A stretch of DNA of 64,000 nucleotides from NCBI RefSeq assembly GCF_022788635.1, contig NZ_CP076024.1, positions 3,286,001-3,350,000 on the forward strand, written 5' to 3'. The stretch comes from Methylobacter sp. S3L5C. GTDB lineage: Bacteria > Pseudomonadota > Gammaproteobacteria > Methylococcales > Methylomonadaceae. The notes below the pieces were generated by a model. That model did not search any database. It saw only the letters and a program-made list of their open reading frames with translations, and had not been told where the DNA came from. This document shows, piece after piece, positions 55,858 to 64,000 of the stretch (the stretch's first letter is position 1; each line of letters begins with the position of its first letter). The position numbers and the translations under genes were made by a program.

Positions 55858-56937
55858 ATGAAAAAATTACTGGTAGAATTGGGTAACCGAAGTTATCCAA
55901 TTTATATAGGCTCAGATTTATTAAATCAAACAGAACTATACACACAACATATTAAAGCCCGCCAGGTTATTGTGGTGACCAATACAACCATTGCCCCTTT
56001 GTATTTGAATAAGGTTTTAAAAAACTTGTCTGAATTTGATGTCGAGACAATCATATTGCCTGATGGCGAGCAATTTAAAACTTTAGAAACTGTTTCGCGT
56101 ATTTTTGATAAATTATTGCTTGGTAAATTTAGTCGTAATGCAACATTAATCGCTTTAGGCGGCGGCGTGATTGGCGACATGGGTGGCTTTGCAGCAGCTT
56201 GTTACCAACGGGGTATTGCTTTTTTGCAAATACCCACGACATTGCTGGCCCAAGTAGATTCTTCAGTCGGTGGAAAAACCGGCGTTAACCATCCGTTGGG
56301 TAAGAACATGATTGGTGCTTTTTATCAGCCCCAATGTGTTATTGCCGATGCCGATGTTTTAGATACATTAGATGATCGCCAATTATCAGCAGGTTTGGCT
56401 GAAGTTATTAAATATGGCTTGATCAGGGATCCCGAATTTTTCGAGTGGCTGGAGAATAACATTAACGCCTTATTAGCCAGAGACAAACAAGCGTTGGCTT
56501 ATGCCATTGAACGGTCATGTCTTAATAAAGCCGAGATTGTTTCTGAAGATGAAACTGAAACCGGCGTTAGGGCAATCTTAAATTTAGGCCATACTTTTGG
56601 TCATGCCATTGAAACCGGTGCAGGTTATGGTACCTATCTCCATGGCGAAGCAATTGCGATAGGGACCTGTCAGGCAGCAGATCTATCCAGAAAAAAAGGC
56701 TGGTTAAATCATACAGATGTAGAAAGAATCATTAATTTATTTAAAAAATGTAATTTACCTGTCTGTCCACCGGAACAACTTGATTCGGAACGGTTTTTAG
56801 AGCTGATGGCAGTTGACAAAAAAAATATTAATGGTCAAATCAGGCTTATTTTATTAACAAAAATAGGGGCTGCCACGCTACCTATTGATGTCGATAAAAC
56901 ATTATTAATTCAGACACTTAAAACCTATGGCAGATAA
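55858..56937 (+). CDS. aroB: 3-dehydroquinate synthase
   Basis: A 359-aa NAD- and metal-dependent enzyme converting DAHP to 3-dehydroquinate. Visible motifs are [60 protein letters not shown], and the metal-binding [11 protein letters not shown] and [17 protein letters not shown]. Length is normal. It ends 11 bases inside the following DamX-like gene. Confidence 0.96.
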   Translation: MKKLLVELGNRSYPIYIGSDLLNQTELYTQHIKARQVIVVTNTTIAPLYLNKVLKNLSEFDVETIILPDGEQFKTLETVSRIFDKLLLGKFSRNATLIALGGGVIGDMGGFAAACYQRGIAFLQIPTTLLAQVDSSVGGKTGVNHPLGKNMIGAFYQPQCVIADADVLDTLDDRQLSAGLAEVIKYGLIRDPEFFEWLENNINALLARDKQALAYAIERSCLNKAEIVSEDETETGVRAILNLGHTFGHAIETGAGYGTYLHGEAIAIGTCQAADLSRKKGWLNHTDVERIINLFKKCNLPVCPPEQLDSERFLELMAVDKKNINGQIRLILLTKIGAATLPIDVDKTLLIQTLKTYGR

Positions 56938-57778
56938 TGATACTGTTAAGTATCATGAAAAAAAATCATTGATTGATCAGCAGTCCAGGGTTTTTCACTC
57001 CTTAATCACTCAGGAGCGGACTCAAAAGCTTGAATTAGTCATTCACCTACTATCCAATTCAAATCAGGCTCTTGTTGTTTGCGGTCCGTCAGGTATCGGT
57101 AAATCAACATTACTAAGTATATTGCAAGAACGCAAGCTTGATTCGTGGCTGTATTGTCCAATCTTGGGCAATACAGGGTTAAATTTCGAAAAGATTCAGG
57201 AACGGATAATTAGCGCCATTACTGATAATAAGTCCAGGCAAAAAAGTCGGAGTTTATCAGGCGCTTTTGGGCTACTTGAAAGTCAACACAAAAAAATAGT
57301 TTTAGTCATTGATGAAGCCGGATATTTACCGCCAGGCCTGATCAATACAATAATTAGCTATGTACAAGAACAGCTTGTTTTACAAGTTATTTTTGTGCTG
57401 ACACACGATGACTTGTCTATAAAAAACAGCTCGGACAGTGCCATTGATGATTGTCACTTAATTGAAATACCACCCTTGTCAGAAAAACAATGTGGTGAAT
57501 TTTTACAGTACCTGGCTATAAAACCCCGTTCACCGATAGCGTTTAACGGCATTAGTGATGCTATGATAGAAACTGTTTATCTGGAAACACACGGTATTCC
57601 GGGCAGAATTATCGGTAACTTGCCTAAGTTGAAAAATACCGGCAAAAATAATAACTCGTTATGGGTTCTTATTGCCGGAGTGCTGGGACTAATTATTTTA
57701 GCGCTATGTATTCAATGGTTTAGTTCTTCTGAATATAACAGCAAACCGTTACAGGCAACACCTTCGAATACTCAGTAA
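56927..57778 (+). CDS. DamX-like AAA ATPase with C-terminal membrane helix, no SPOR domain
   Basis: A 283-aa protein in the position of damX after aroK-aroB. The N-terminal ~240 residues form an AAA/ExeA-type ATPase ([17 protein letters not shown] with Walker [17 protein letters not shown] with Walker B). A membrane helix ([20 protein letters not shown]) and only ~20 more residues follow. Typical DamX proteins continue into a periplasmic SPOR domain that binds septal peptidoglycan; that part is missing here and no remnant is visible downstream. It overlaps aroB, so it is co-translated. Confidence 0.75.
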   Translation: MADNDTVKYHEKKSLIDQQSRVFHSLITQERTQKLELVIHLLSNSNQALVVCGPSGIGKSTLLSILQERKLDSWLYCPILGNTGLNFEKIQERIISAITDNKSRQKSRSLSGAFGLLESQHKKIVLVIDEAGYLPPGLINTIISYVQEQLVLQVIFVLTHDDLSIKNSSDSAIDDCHLIEIPPLSEKQCGEFLQYLAIKPRSPIAFNGISDAMIETVYLETHGIPGRIIGNLPKLKNTGKNNNSLWVLIAGVLGLIILALCIQWFSSSEYNSKPLQATPSNTQ

Positions 57779-57901
57779 TCAGTTGTTATTAATAGTGCCG
57801 AGATAATTAATTCCATTAAAAGATAAGTTGTAGAATAACCAGTAGAACCAACCCGGCATTTTTCAATTGTAAAATGTTTTAAACCTTTATAAAAAAACCT
57901 A

Positions 57902-58966
57902 ATGACAGCATTAAAAAACGACATCTTTATCAGAGCTCTTTTAAAACAACCTGTAGATCGTACACCGGTATGGATGATGCGTCAGGCAGGAAGATATTTA
58001 CCGGAATACAGAAAACTTAGGGAACAAGCAGGTAGTTTTTTAAATCTATGTACCAATCCCGAATTAGCTTGTGAAGCGACCATGCAACCTCTGCGGCGCT
58101 TTGATTTTGATGCCGCTATTTTATTCTCGGATATATTGACTATTCCTGATGCTATGGGATTAGGACTTTATTTTACCGAGGGTGAAGGTCCCCGATTTAA
58201 ATATCCAGTAAAAACAGCTGCCGATATTAAAAAATTGCCCATTCCTGATCCGGATATCGATTTGCGTTACGTAGTTGATGCAGTTCGATTAATCAGGAAA
58301 ACATTACAAGGCAGTGTACCGTTAATCGGTTTTTCAGGAAGTCCCTGGACCTTGGCAACTTATATGGTCGAAGGTGGCAGCAGCAAAAGCTTTCAAAAAG
58401 TTAAAGGTTTGATGTATGAACAACCCAAGCTACTACATGCCATGCTCGATAAACTGGCCCAATCGGTAGCAGCCTACCTGAATGCCCAGATTGAAGCAGG
58501 TGCCCAGGCAGTCATGTTATTTGATACTTGGGGCGGGATGTTGACATCAGAGGATTATATTGAATTTTCATTATATTACGCCAAACAAATCAGAGCCTTA
58601 CTTAAAACCGATGTTAACGGACAACAAATTCCTGCCATTTTATTTACCAAAGGTGGCGGACTTTGGCTGGAAGCCATGACTGACGCGGGTTATGATGCAC
58701 TGGGGCTGGATTGGCAGACAGATTTACAAAAAGCACGTGCCAGGGTCGGTGACCAAGTTGCTTTGCAGGGTAATATGGATCCAGTCGCACTTTACGCACA
58801 ACCAGAAATCATTACTGAAAAAGTAAAAGCCATTTTACAAAAATACGGTTCCGGTTCCGGGCATGTTTTCAATTTGGGTCATGGTATTTTACCGGATATT
58901 AATCCTGATCATGTTAAAGCCATGGTTGATGCGGTACATAAATACAGTCCTGTTTATCATCAATAG
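57902..58966 (+). CDS. hemE: Uroporphyrinogen decarboxylase
   Basis: A 354-aa heme-pathway enzyme converting uroporphyrinogen III to coproporphyrinogen III. Signature one, [18 protein letters not shown], is at residues 20-37; [20 protein letters not shown] and [10 protein letters not shown], plus the C-terminal [16 protein letters not shown], complete the family pattern. Length and frame are normal. Confidence 0.97.
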   Translation: MTALKNDIFIRALLKQPVDRTPVWMMRQAGRYLPEYRKLREQAGSFLNLCTNPELACEATMQPLRRFDFDAAILFSDILTIPDAMGLGLYFTEGEGPRFKYPVKTAADIKKLPIPDPDIDLRYVVDAVRLIRKTLQGSVPLIGFSGSPWTLATYMVEGGSSKSFQKVKGLMYEQPKLLHAMLDKLAQSVAAYLNAQIEAGAQAVMLFDTWGGMLTSEDYIEFSLYYAKQIRALLKTDVNGQQIPAILFTKGGGLWLEAMTDAGYDALGLDWQTDLQKARARVGDQVALQGNMDPVALYAQPEIITEKVKAILQKYGSGSGHVFNLGHGILPDINPDHVKAMVDAVHKYSPVYHQ

Positions 58967-58984
58967 TCACTAAAAAAGGTACCT

Positions 58985-59455
58985 ATGAAAATATTAAATA
59001 GTTTTCTGGTCATGTCTTTGCTTATTTTTAATACGGGCATTAAGGCCGACGTAACTGATGCCGATGATAAACCGGTTGATATTGTAGTATATAGAAGTCC
59101 AAGCTGTGAATGTTGTGGCAAGTGGCTGGAACATCTGAAAAAAAATAATTTTACCGTCAAGGACATCGTGACTGGTGATGTCCAAGCAGTAAAGACAAAA
59201 TATGGCGTTTCAGAGTCGATGGCTTCCTGTCACACGGCAGTAGTTAACGGTTATGTCGTTGAAGGTCATGTACCTGCTAATGACATCATGACTCTGTTAA
59301 AAACCAAACCAAAATTAGCCGGTATTGCTGTTCCGGGAATGCCCAAAGGTACTCCTGGCATGGAAATGGGCGACAAAAAAGATTCCTATAAAGTAATGAG
59401 TTTTGATAAAGAAAACCACTATGAAGTTTTTAACAGCTATCAAGGAACGCAGTAA
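58985..59455 (+). CDS. DUF411 family periplasmic metal-binding protein
   Basis: A 156-aa protein with a signal peptide (MKILNSFLVMSLLIFNTGIK then ADV). The DUF411 domain has the cysteine motif SPSCECCGKWLEHLKKNNF, the segment GVSESMASCHTAVVNGYVVE and GHVPANDIMTLLKTKP, then GIAVPGMPKGTPGMEMGDKK. Proteins of this family are found near copper-resistance genes and may bind copper through the CxCC and Met residues. It lies 18 bases after hemE on the same strand. Confidence 0.85.
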   Translation: MKILNSFLVMSLLIFNTGIKADVTDADDKPVDIVVYRSPSCECCGKWLEHLKKNNFTVKDIVTGDVQAVKTKYGVSESMASCHTAVVNGYVVEGHVPANDIMTLLKTKPKLAGIAVPGMPKGTPGMEMGDKKDSYKVMSFDKENHYEVFNSYQGTQ

Positions 59456-59522
59456 CTTAATCAATTTTTCTTGAACAGCCATATCATCAAGAAACGGGGG
59501 AAAAGAATACACAGAAACGCAA

Positions 59523-59536
59523 GGAGGCTGTCCGAG
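59523..59536 (+). repeat. Isolated end of the GGAGGCTGTCCGAG repeat family
   Basis: GGAGGCTGTCCGAG matches the terminal repeats of the elements flanking pilQ, but no partner end was found nearby. It may be a deletion remnant. Confidence 0.4.
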
Positions 59537-59558
59537 AAAATTAGCTACATAAAAAAGC

Positions 59559-60047
59559 TTAGCGGGGTGGTGTTGGTTTAACTTGTTGCCAGCCACTTCG
59601 ACAGTCTTTAACGTGGGGATAATAACCTTCGGGATTATTACAGTAATACCAATAATTTTCCGGATATTGTTGCGCAACCGGAGGTTGCCGGATATAAACA
59701 GGGGGTGTTGCCGGAACAGTGATTACAGCCTGCGGATAATAAGGGGTTTGCCTGGGATAATAAGGATAAATCGGTGTATTGAAATAAAAACCTGAACCTG
59801 CATTACCGTAACGGTTTCTGTGACCAAATCCTCCCTGAAACCCGCTGCCATAGCGTCTACTGCCAAATCCTCGATTATGCCTTCCACCACCATATCCGCT
59901 GCCATGTCTTCTGACACCATAACCACCATGACTATGCCCACTATGATGCCTTCCACCGCCATGGCCACGATCTCTTGACCATACAACGGTACTGGTTACC
60001 AGTCCAATCAGGATGCTAAGCAAACAGACTATCGTCATTTTTTTCAT
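59559..60047 (-). CDS. Secreted Gly/His/Arg-rich small protein with C-terminal WYYC motif
   Basis: I start at the ATG at 60047, which has GGATGGAG upstream and gives a signal peptide (MKKMTIVCLLSILIGLVTST then VVWS). The mature 140 residues have a Gly-, His-, Arg- and Tyr-rich repeat region (HGGGRHHSGHSHGGYG and similar), a Tyr/Pro-rich middle and a conserved ending NYWYYCNNPEGYYPHVKDCR with SGWQQVKPTPP. Similar YYC...GYYPYV..C...W..V.P endings occur in many small secreted proteins of unknown role in gammaproteobacteria. It is probably periplasmic or on the outer membrane. Confidence 0.7.
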   Translation of the reverse strand: MKKMTIVCLLSILIGLVTSTVVWSRDRGHGGGRHHSGHSHGGYGVRRHGSGYGGGRHNRGFGSRRYGSGFQGGFGHRNRYGNAGSGFYFNTPIYPYYPRQTPYYPQAVITVPATPPVYIRQPPVAQQYPENYWYYCNNPEGYYPHVKDCRSGWQQVKPTPPR

Positions 60048-60686
60048 AAAAACTCCATCCCTACTATCGGGATGTTTTTCAAAAAACGTAACCCGACGAA
60101 ATATTTCCAAAAATACATAATGGGCTCATTTGTGCTGTTAAGCAAACTAGCGCATTCCTTGTGTATAATTTCCCTTCATGGCGAACAAACATTGTCTTCA
60201 TTGTTGGCGCACTCATGTTGCTTGCCTATAGTTTATAGTTTGCCCCGTTTTTTCGTCCCACCCTCCGGCGTTTTTGCTTCTGTGTAAGGATTTTCTGCCA
60301 AGCCCTTTTTAACCAGTCCATCGTATTGCTGTTCAAATAAAATGATTTGTTTGGGGCTTAAAGAGTCTTGTTCCGACGGGAAGGCTGCTATGGTGTTTTT
60401 GATGTTGACCAATAAAGTCGCTATCTCACCCGCCCAAGTTTGTTGGAATTGTTTTTCCAGATAATCCAGTTCCCTTAGGTGATGGGCATTGCAAGCAACG
60501 TGTTCGCAACCGTCGTAGCTGAAATAAACTTTCCAATGGTCATGCACCAATTTGCCATGAAAATTTTTCCATAATCCCGGCAGAATTCATGGCTTCTCTA
60601 CCCCGTTTGGCGCGAACTTCATAATCGGTGAGTTTGTCGGTTGAGGCTGAATGCAAGTAATGCAGCTTGCCAGCGACACGCAAACC

Positions 60687-62560
60687 TGGTCGAGTCACCC
60701 AAGGGATCTTCCCCCTCAGGTGCTCACGGAACCGTACGTGAACCTCTCGATTCATACGGCTCTTCCTATCCAGTCAATTTCATACCATAAAATAATCGCC
60801 AGTGTGCAAACAAATCAGGCTGACTCCGGGCTACGCCCAGCAACCAATTCTCTGCTCGCTGTCGGTGTCCACGAAAGTGTTTAAACTTCCGCGCTGCCCA
60901 CAAAACAAGTTTCCGATTCAAATGTCTCCAAACCGGATTTAATGCCGATCGATAGAACACCCCGTAATACGCTATCCAACCGCGTATCACAGCATTAAAC
61001 ATCCTTGCCAAATCGTGCAGACTCTTATCACTTTTCTTCTGGAGCGCCCACCCTCGAACTTCCTGGCGTATCGCTTTGGCTGCTTTATTACTGATAGCCG
61101 GAACAAAGCCGGTGAATAAGCCACCTTCTTTGCTTTTCGCTCCACGAGGCCTGAAGGTGAACCCTAGAAAATCAAACGAAACGTCCGGGTAATCCTCTTT
61201 ACACCGATAGTTTTTACAGTACACCACACGGGTCTTCAAAGGATGCAGCTCAAGTCCACAGACTGCAAACCGTTCTTGCAACACCTGTTTTAGCCTTTCC
61301 GCCTGCTCTCAACTCCGACAATGTAGAACACCATCATCGGCATAGCGCTCAAACGGAATTTCGGGATAGTGCCTCTGCATCCACATATCAAATGTGTAAT
61401 GCAGAAACAAATTAGCCAACAAGGGGCTAGCAACTCCACCTTGCGGGGTTCCCCGGTCTCTAAGGCTGTAGTGTGCCATCCGCCATCTGCACGGGTGTTT
61501 TCAGCCAACGCTCAATATATAGCAACACCCATTTTTCCTGGGTATGCTTACGTACTGCACGCATGAGTAGATCATGGTCGATATTATCAAAATAACCCTT
61601 AATATCGAACTCTAGCACCCAATTGTATGTCTAGCAGCGCTTCCGCGTCACAGACAATGCCTGATGTGCTGATCTTCCTGGCCGGTATCCATAGGAATCA
61701 GGATGGAAGTGCTTCTCCAATTCCGGCTCCAGTACCTGCTTGACCACCGTTTGGGCGATTCGATCCGTCACCGTTGGAATGCCCAAAGGACGGGTTCCTC
61801 CATTGGCTTTGGGAATTTCGACGCGCTTGACCGGCGTAGGCTGATAGCTGCCTGATGCCATCCGATTCCATAGCTTATAGAGATTGTTACCAAGATCCTG
61901 GTCAAACTTCTCCAGTGTCTGTGCATCAACTCCCGCTCCGCCACGGTTTGCTTTTACTCGTTTGTAAGCTTCCCACACCTGATGTTTGGTAATAGGAAAC
62001 GATTTTGCCGGGTTCAATAGAATTCTCCTGTTGCCAGTTGTTTTATCGTTCCAAGCCAGATAGGGCAACCTCTTTGCTCCAGTGCCATTACAGCCCCTTC
62101 ATCACTACTACAGGTTGCTCCGTCCCTGTACTCCACATTGGTACTCTCACACTTGGGATGCTCCCCCTTGTGTTTCTCCCTTAGCATCGGAGTGACAGGT
62201 TCCCACGTTCCACACAAGAGCCCGGATCGCACTCTCGCCACCTCCATGCCGGATGCCGACCGGGCCGTCAACAGGCACCTCCCGGACTTATCCTGCGGTA
62301 ACGAAACCTCCGCAGTTTTGACATCGTCTCCACGTTTCGACACGTCATCAGTGGTTCACTTGCGTTCGACTTTACGACCCATACCTGACCAAATCGAGTT
62401 TGGCCTTTTCCTATCTCGCTCACCACAACGCCTCTTAAACGTTGCAGCAGTAGGTGGTTTGAAGCCTCCGCCTGTACGGCGACTCCGAGGGACCTACCCT
62501 CATCTCTTGTGCAGCATAGCTGCACGGGGGATTTTCACCCCCAATGCGCCTTCGTGACAC
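60687..62560 (-). mobile_element. Group II intron inserted in the IS66 transposase gene, ~1874 bp
   Basis: The boundaries were set so the transposase codons rejoin (GAA AGT | GGT TTG). The 5' end begins GTGTCACGAAGG, near the GUGYG consensus. A domain V-like 34-nt hairpin is at 60729-60762 (minus strand GAGCCGTATG ... GTACGGTTCC), the hallmark of group II introns. A domain VI-like stem follows before the 3' end. The intron carries a reverse transcriptase/maturase frame that is no longer intact. Exact ends could be off by a base or two. Confidence 0.8.
60766..62068 (-). pseudogene. Group II intron reverse transcriptase/maturase (LtrA-like), inactivated
   Basis: Recognisable RT blocks are VWEAYKRVKANRGGAGVDAQ, KRVEIPKANGGTRPLGIPTV, VLEFDIKGYFDNIDHDLL, GTPQGGVASPLLANLFLHY, the catalytic YADD (in FERYADDGVLHCR), and the maturase/thumb part (FDFLGFTFRPRG, NPVWRHLNRKLVLWAARKFK). 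The frame is broken by a TAG at 61631-61633 (after VTRKRC), a frame change near 61460, and a TGA at 61309-61311 (CRS-stop-EQAERL). The intron cannot make its own maturase. Confidence 0.85.
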
Positions 62561-63434
62561 ACTTTCATCAACATGCAAGATTTCCGCTTGTTGCAGTTGC
62601 TCTTTGATTGCAACTCTGGCGGGTTCAATTTTCTGTTCCAATTGCTTGCCCGCATTAAGGATGAAGGCTTCGGAAGGGGATTACCCGAACAAATCCTTAA
62701 ATATTTGCGCGGTGCGTTCAATAGGAATGAAATGCCCGGTAGTGAAATAAGTGGCGGCCGTTTTAACTCCATAGCCATACTGCACGGGCTGGCTGACATT
62801 TTCTGGAAAATCGCTTTTATTTTCGGTTTTGCATTCAGGGCAGACTTTAAGGGTAGCTTGATGTGCGGTGACGATGGTTTTCATTGCAGGGATATCAAAA
62901 ACCTGCCGCTCCTCCACCTTCAGCACAGCAACATCTGCCAAAGAAACGGCGCAGTTTCTGCAACAGTCTTTGTCATGGACTTCGACTTCATCCGGGATTT
63001 CGACTGGGTTCAATGTTGTACCCTTATGTCCGGGTTGTCCGCCATTCGGTTTTTTGCCGTCACCATCGCTTGACGGTGGTTTTGAACTGTTACTGCTATT
63101 CTTAGCCGCCTTTGCTTGAATTTCTTTTATTGCCGCAGCCTGTATTTCTAACTGTTCGGCAAGTACCTTGAATTGTGCTTCGAATTTGTCAAATAACGCC
63201 AAAATAGCCTCTTCGCCTTCGGCGAATACTTTTTGTATTTCTTCATGACTGGATATTTGAATATTCATGGGAAGATATTAGACTCGGGAACCGATTTTTT
63301 GGCAAGTTTGAATTAGGCTGAGTAGTTACAAAAATTATTTTGCACAGAGGCTTATTTATGCGATGAAAGACTCCCCTTCCAACAAAGAATCTATTATCAA
63401 GTAATAAAGTTGTCTAAATAGAGTACTCATAATA

Positions 63435-64000
63435 TCACTCGGTGCGCAAAGCTTCTAATGGTTCCAGTTTGGCCGCTTTCATTGCCGGAATAACACCGGC
63501 GACAATGCCAATAAGTAATGACACCATAAAAGCCATGGCGATATACCCCCAAGCGATTTGCACAGGTAAAGCAGGAAGCATGGCATCAAGAATTTGCACG
63601 ATAAACAGGCCCAGTAATACGCCAAAAGTTCCACCGACCATACTAAGCGTCAGCGCCTCCCATAAAAACAACTGAAAAATAGTCCGTCGCTCTGCCCCTA
63701 AAGCTCGTAGCAAACCAATTTCTGAAATTCTTTCAGACACTGCTATGGTCATTATTGTCAGAATACCAACTGACCCAACCACTAAAGAAACACTACCTAA
63801 AGCGGCTACGGCCAAGGTTAAAATACTCAAGATAGAATCCATTTTTTCCAGCATTTGGTTTTGTGAAACCAAAGTAAAATCTTCCATACCATGCCGCGAA
63901 ATCAATAATTTTTTAATGGATTTTTGTATGCTGGTAACAGAAATACTGTTTTTATAGAGTAAATCAATTTGCATCAAACTTTCCCTATCGAACAGTTCCA
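63435..64000 (-). CDS. MacB/FtsX-type ABC transporter permease, C-terminal part (partial)
   Basis: The frame is open to the right edge of the window, so the start lies outside. The visible ~188 residues include the end of the periplasmic domain (SIQKSIKKLLISRHGMEDFT), the coupling-type segment SERISEIGLLRALGAERRTI and three membrane helices (SLVVGSVGILTIMTI, LSMVGGTFGVLLGLFIVQIL, IAMAFMVSLLIGIVAGVIPA) ending in AAKLEPLEALRTE. This is the FtsX-like C-terminus of MacB-type permeases that work in macrolide/peptide export or lipoprotein-related mechanotransmission. The ATPase and fusion partners would lie beyond the window. Confidence 0.85.
   Translation of the reverse strand, partial: ELFDRESLMQIDLLYKNSISVTSIQKSIKKLLISRHGMEDFTLVSQNQMLEKMDSILSILTLAVAALGSVSLVVGSVGILTIMTIAVSERISEIGLLRALGAERRTIFQLFLWEALTLSMVGGTFGVLLGLFIVQILDAMLPALPVQIAWGYIAMAFMVSLLIGIVAGVIPAMKAAKLEPLEALRTE

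Larger units (their letters stand above)
60233..63268 (-). pseudogene. IS66-type transposase (TnpC) remnant, disrupted
   Basis: The first ~195 codons (63268-62684) give a good IS66 N-terminus: coiled coil, then KNSSNSSKPPSSDG, GGQPGHKG and the zinc-finger CCRNCA/CPEC. A TAA (62681-62683) then interrupts the same frame (LFG-stop-SPSEAFILNAGKQLE). The frame continues to the catalytic-type motif AEILHVDES (62561), where a group II intron is inserted. It resumes at GLRVAGKLHYLHSASTDKLT (60686), shifts frame near 60560 (EKF to HGKLVHDHWKVYFSYDG), and ends at 60233 about 200 residues short. The other IS66 genes (tnpA, tnpB) are not seen. Confidence 0.85.

Noticed and set aside
62014-62343. 109-aa minus-strand frame at the 5' part of the intron
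   Set aside because: It lies in the structured RNA part of the group II intron, upstream of the RT frame, and has no family features.

Overview
This window looks like the replication-terminus region of a low-GC gammaproteobacterial chromosome. The evidence is a 28-bp dif site (23759-23786) close to the gammaproteobacterial consensus, a Tus-like terminus-binding protein (36800-37699), and gammaproteobacterial gene orders: asd next to fimV, pilMNOPQ-aroK-aroB-hemE, and yciB-yciI-bolA-ppiC. A type I methanotroph (Methylococcales) would fit the style of the small secreted and DUF411 proteins, but no methane-oxidation gene is present, so that placement is only an inference.

Region by region. (1) 1-8161 is a cell-surface or glycan locus. 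A leftward cluster encodes a sulfotransferase, a small unknown protein, a methyltransferase and a GlcNAc-type glycosyltransferase. A rightward 868-codon gene (HtrL/YibB-like, FkbM-like, HtrL/YibB-like) has been split by a 1539-bp IS4-superfamily element with a TTAAA target duplication; removing the element restores the frame exactly. (2) 8331-9593 encodes a glycine-rich secreted protein with a TIG domain. (3) 9974-23758 holds two head-to-tail copies (6763 and 7022 bp) of a filamentous phage (inovirus) integrated at dif. Each copy has a divergent repressor, three or four operator palindromes, two unknown early genes, a gene II/X-type replication protein, a small basic protein, micro coat proteins, major coat pVIII, adsorption pIII, pVI and the Zot/pI assembly ATPase. 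Neither copy has a secretin gene. Each begins with a folded attP structure that rebuilds XerC- and XerD-like arms, as in CTXphi. (4) 23892-24048 is a 157-bp MITE sharing the terminal repeats of the IS element in region 1.

(5) 24280-29932 runs leftward: nucleotide-sugar epimerase, fimV, asd, adk. (6) 30136-36409 runs rightward: a CBS-domain protein, then sucA-sucB and a dihydrolipoamide-dehydrogenase-like gene that lacks both redox cysteines. (7) 36800-48715 carries tus, a DUF1244 gene, yciB-yciI-bolA-ppiC, recJ, a cysI/DUF934 sulfite-reduction pair, nhaD, an AmpG-like transporter, xthA and rpmE. (8) 49355-59455 carries the type IV pilus operon pilMNOPQ, with pilQ bracketed by two inverted copies of a ~160-bp repeat, followed by aroK, aroB, a DamX-like ATPase, hemE and a DUF411 protein. 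(9) 59559-64000 has a Gly/His-rich secreted protein, a decayed IS66-type transposase gene interrupted by a group II intron with a dead reverse transcriptase, and the 3' end of a MacB-type ABC permease.

The accessory parts are linked. The phage uses the host Xer/dif system, probably needs a host secretin (PilQ is a candidate encoded in the window), and sits 13 kb from a Tus-like gene.
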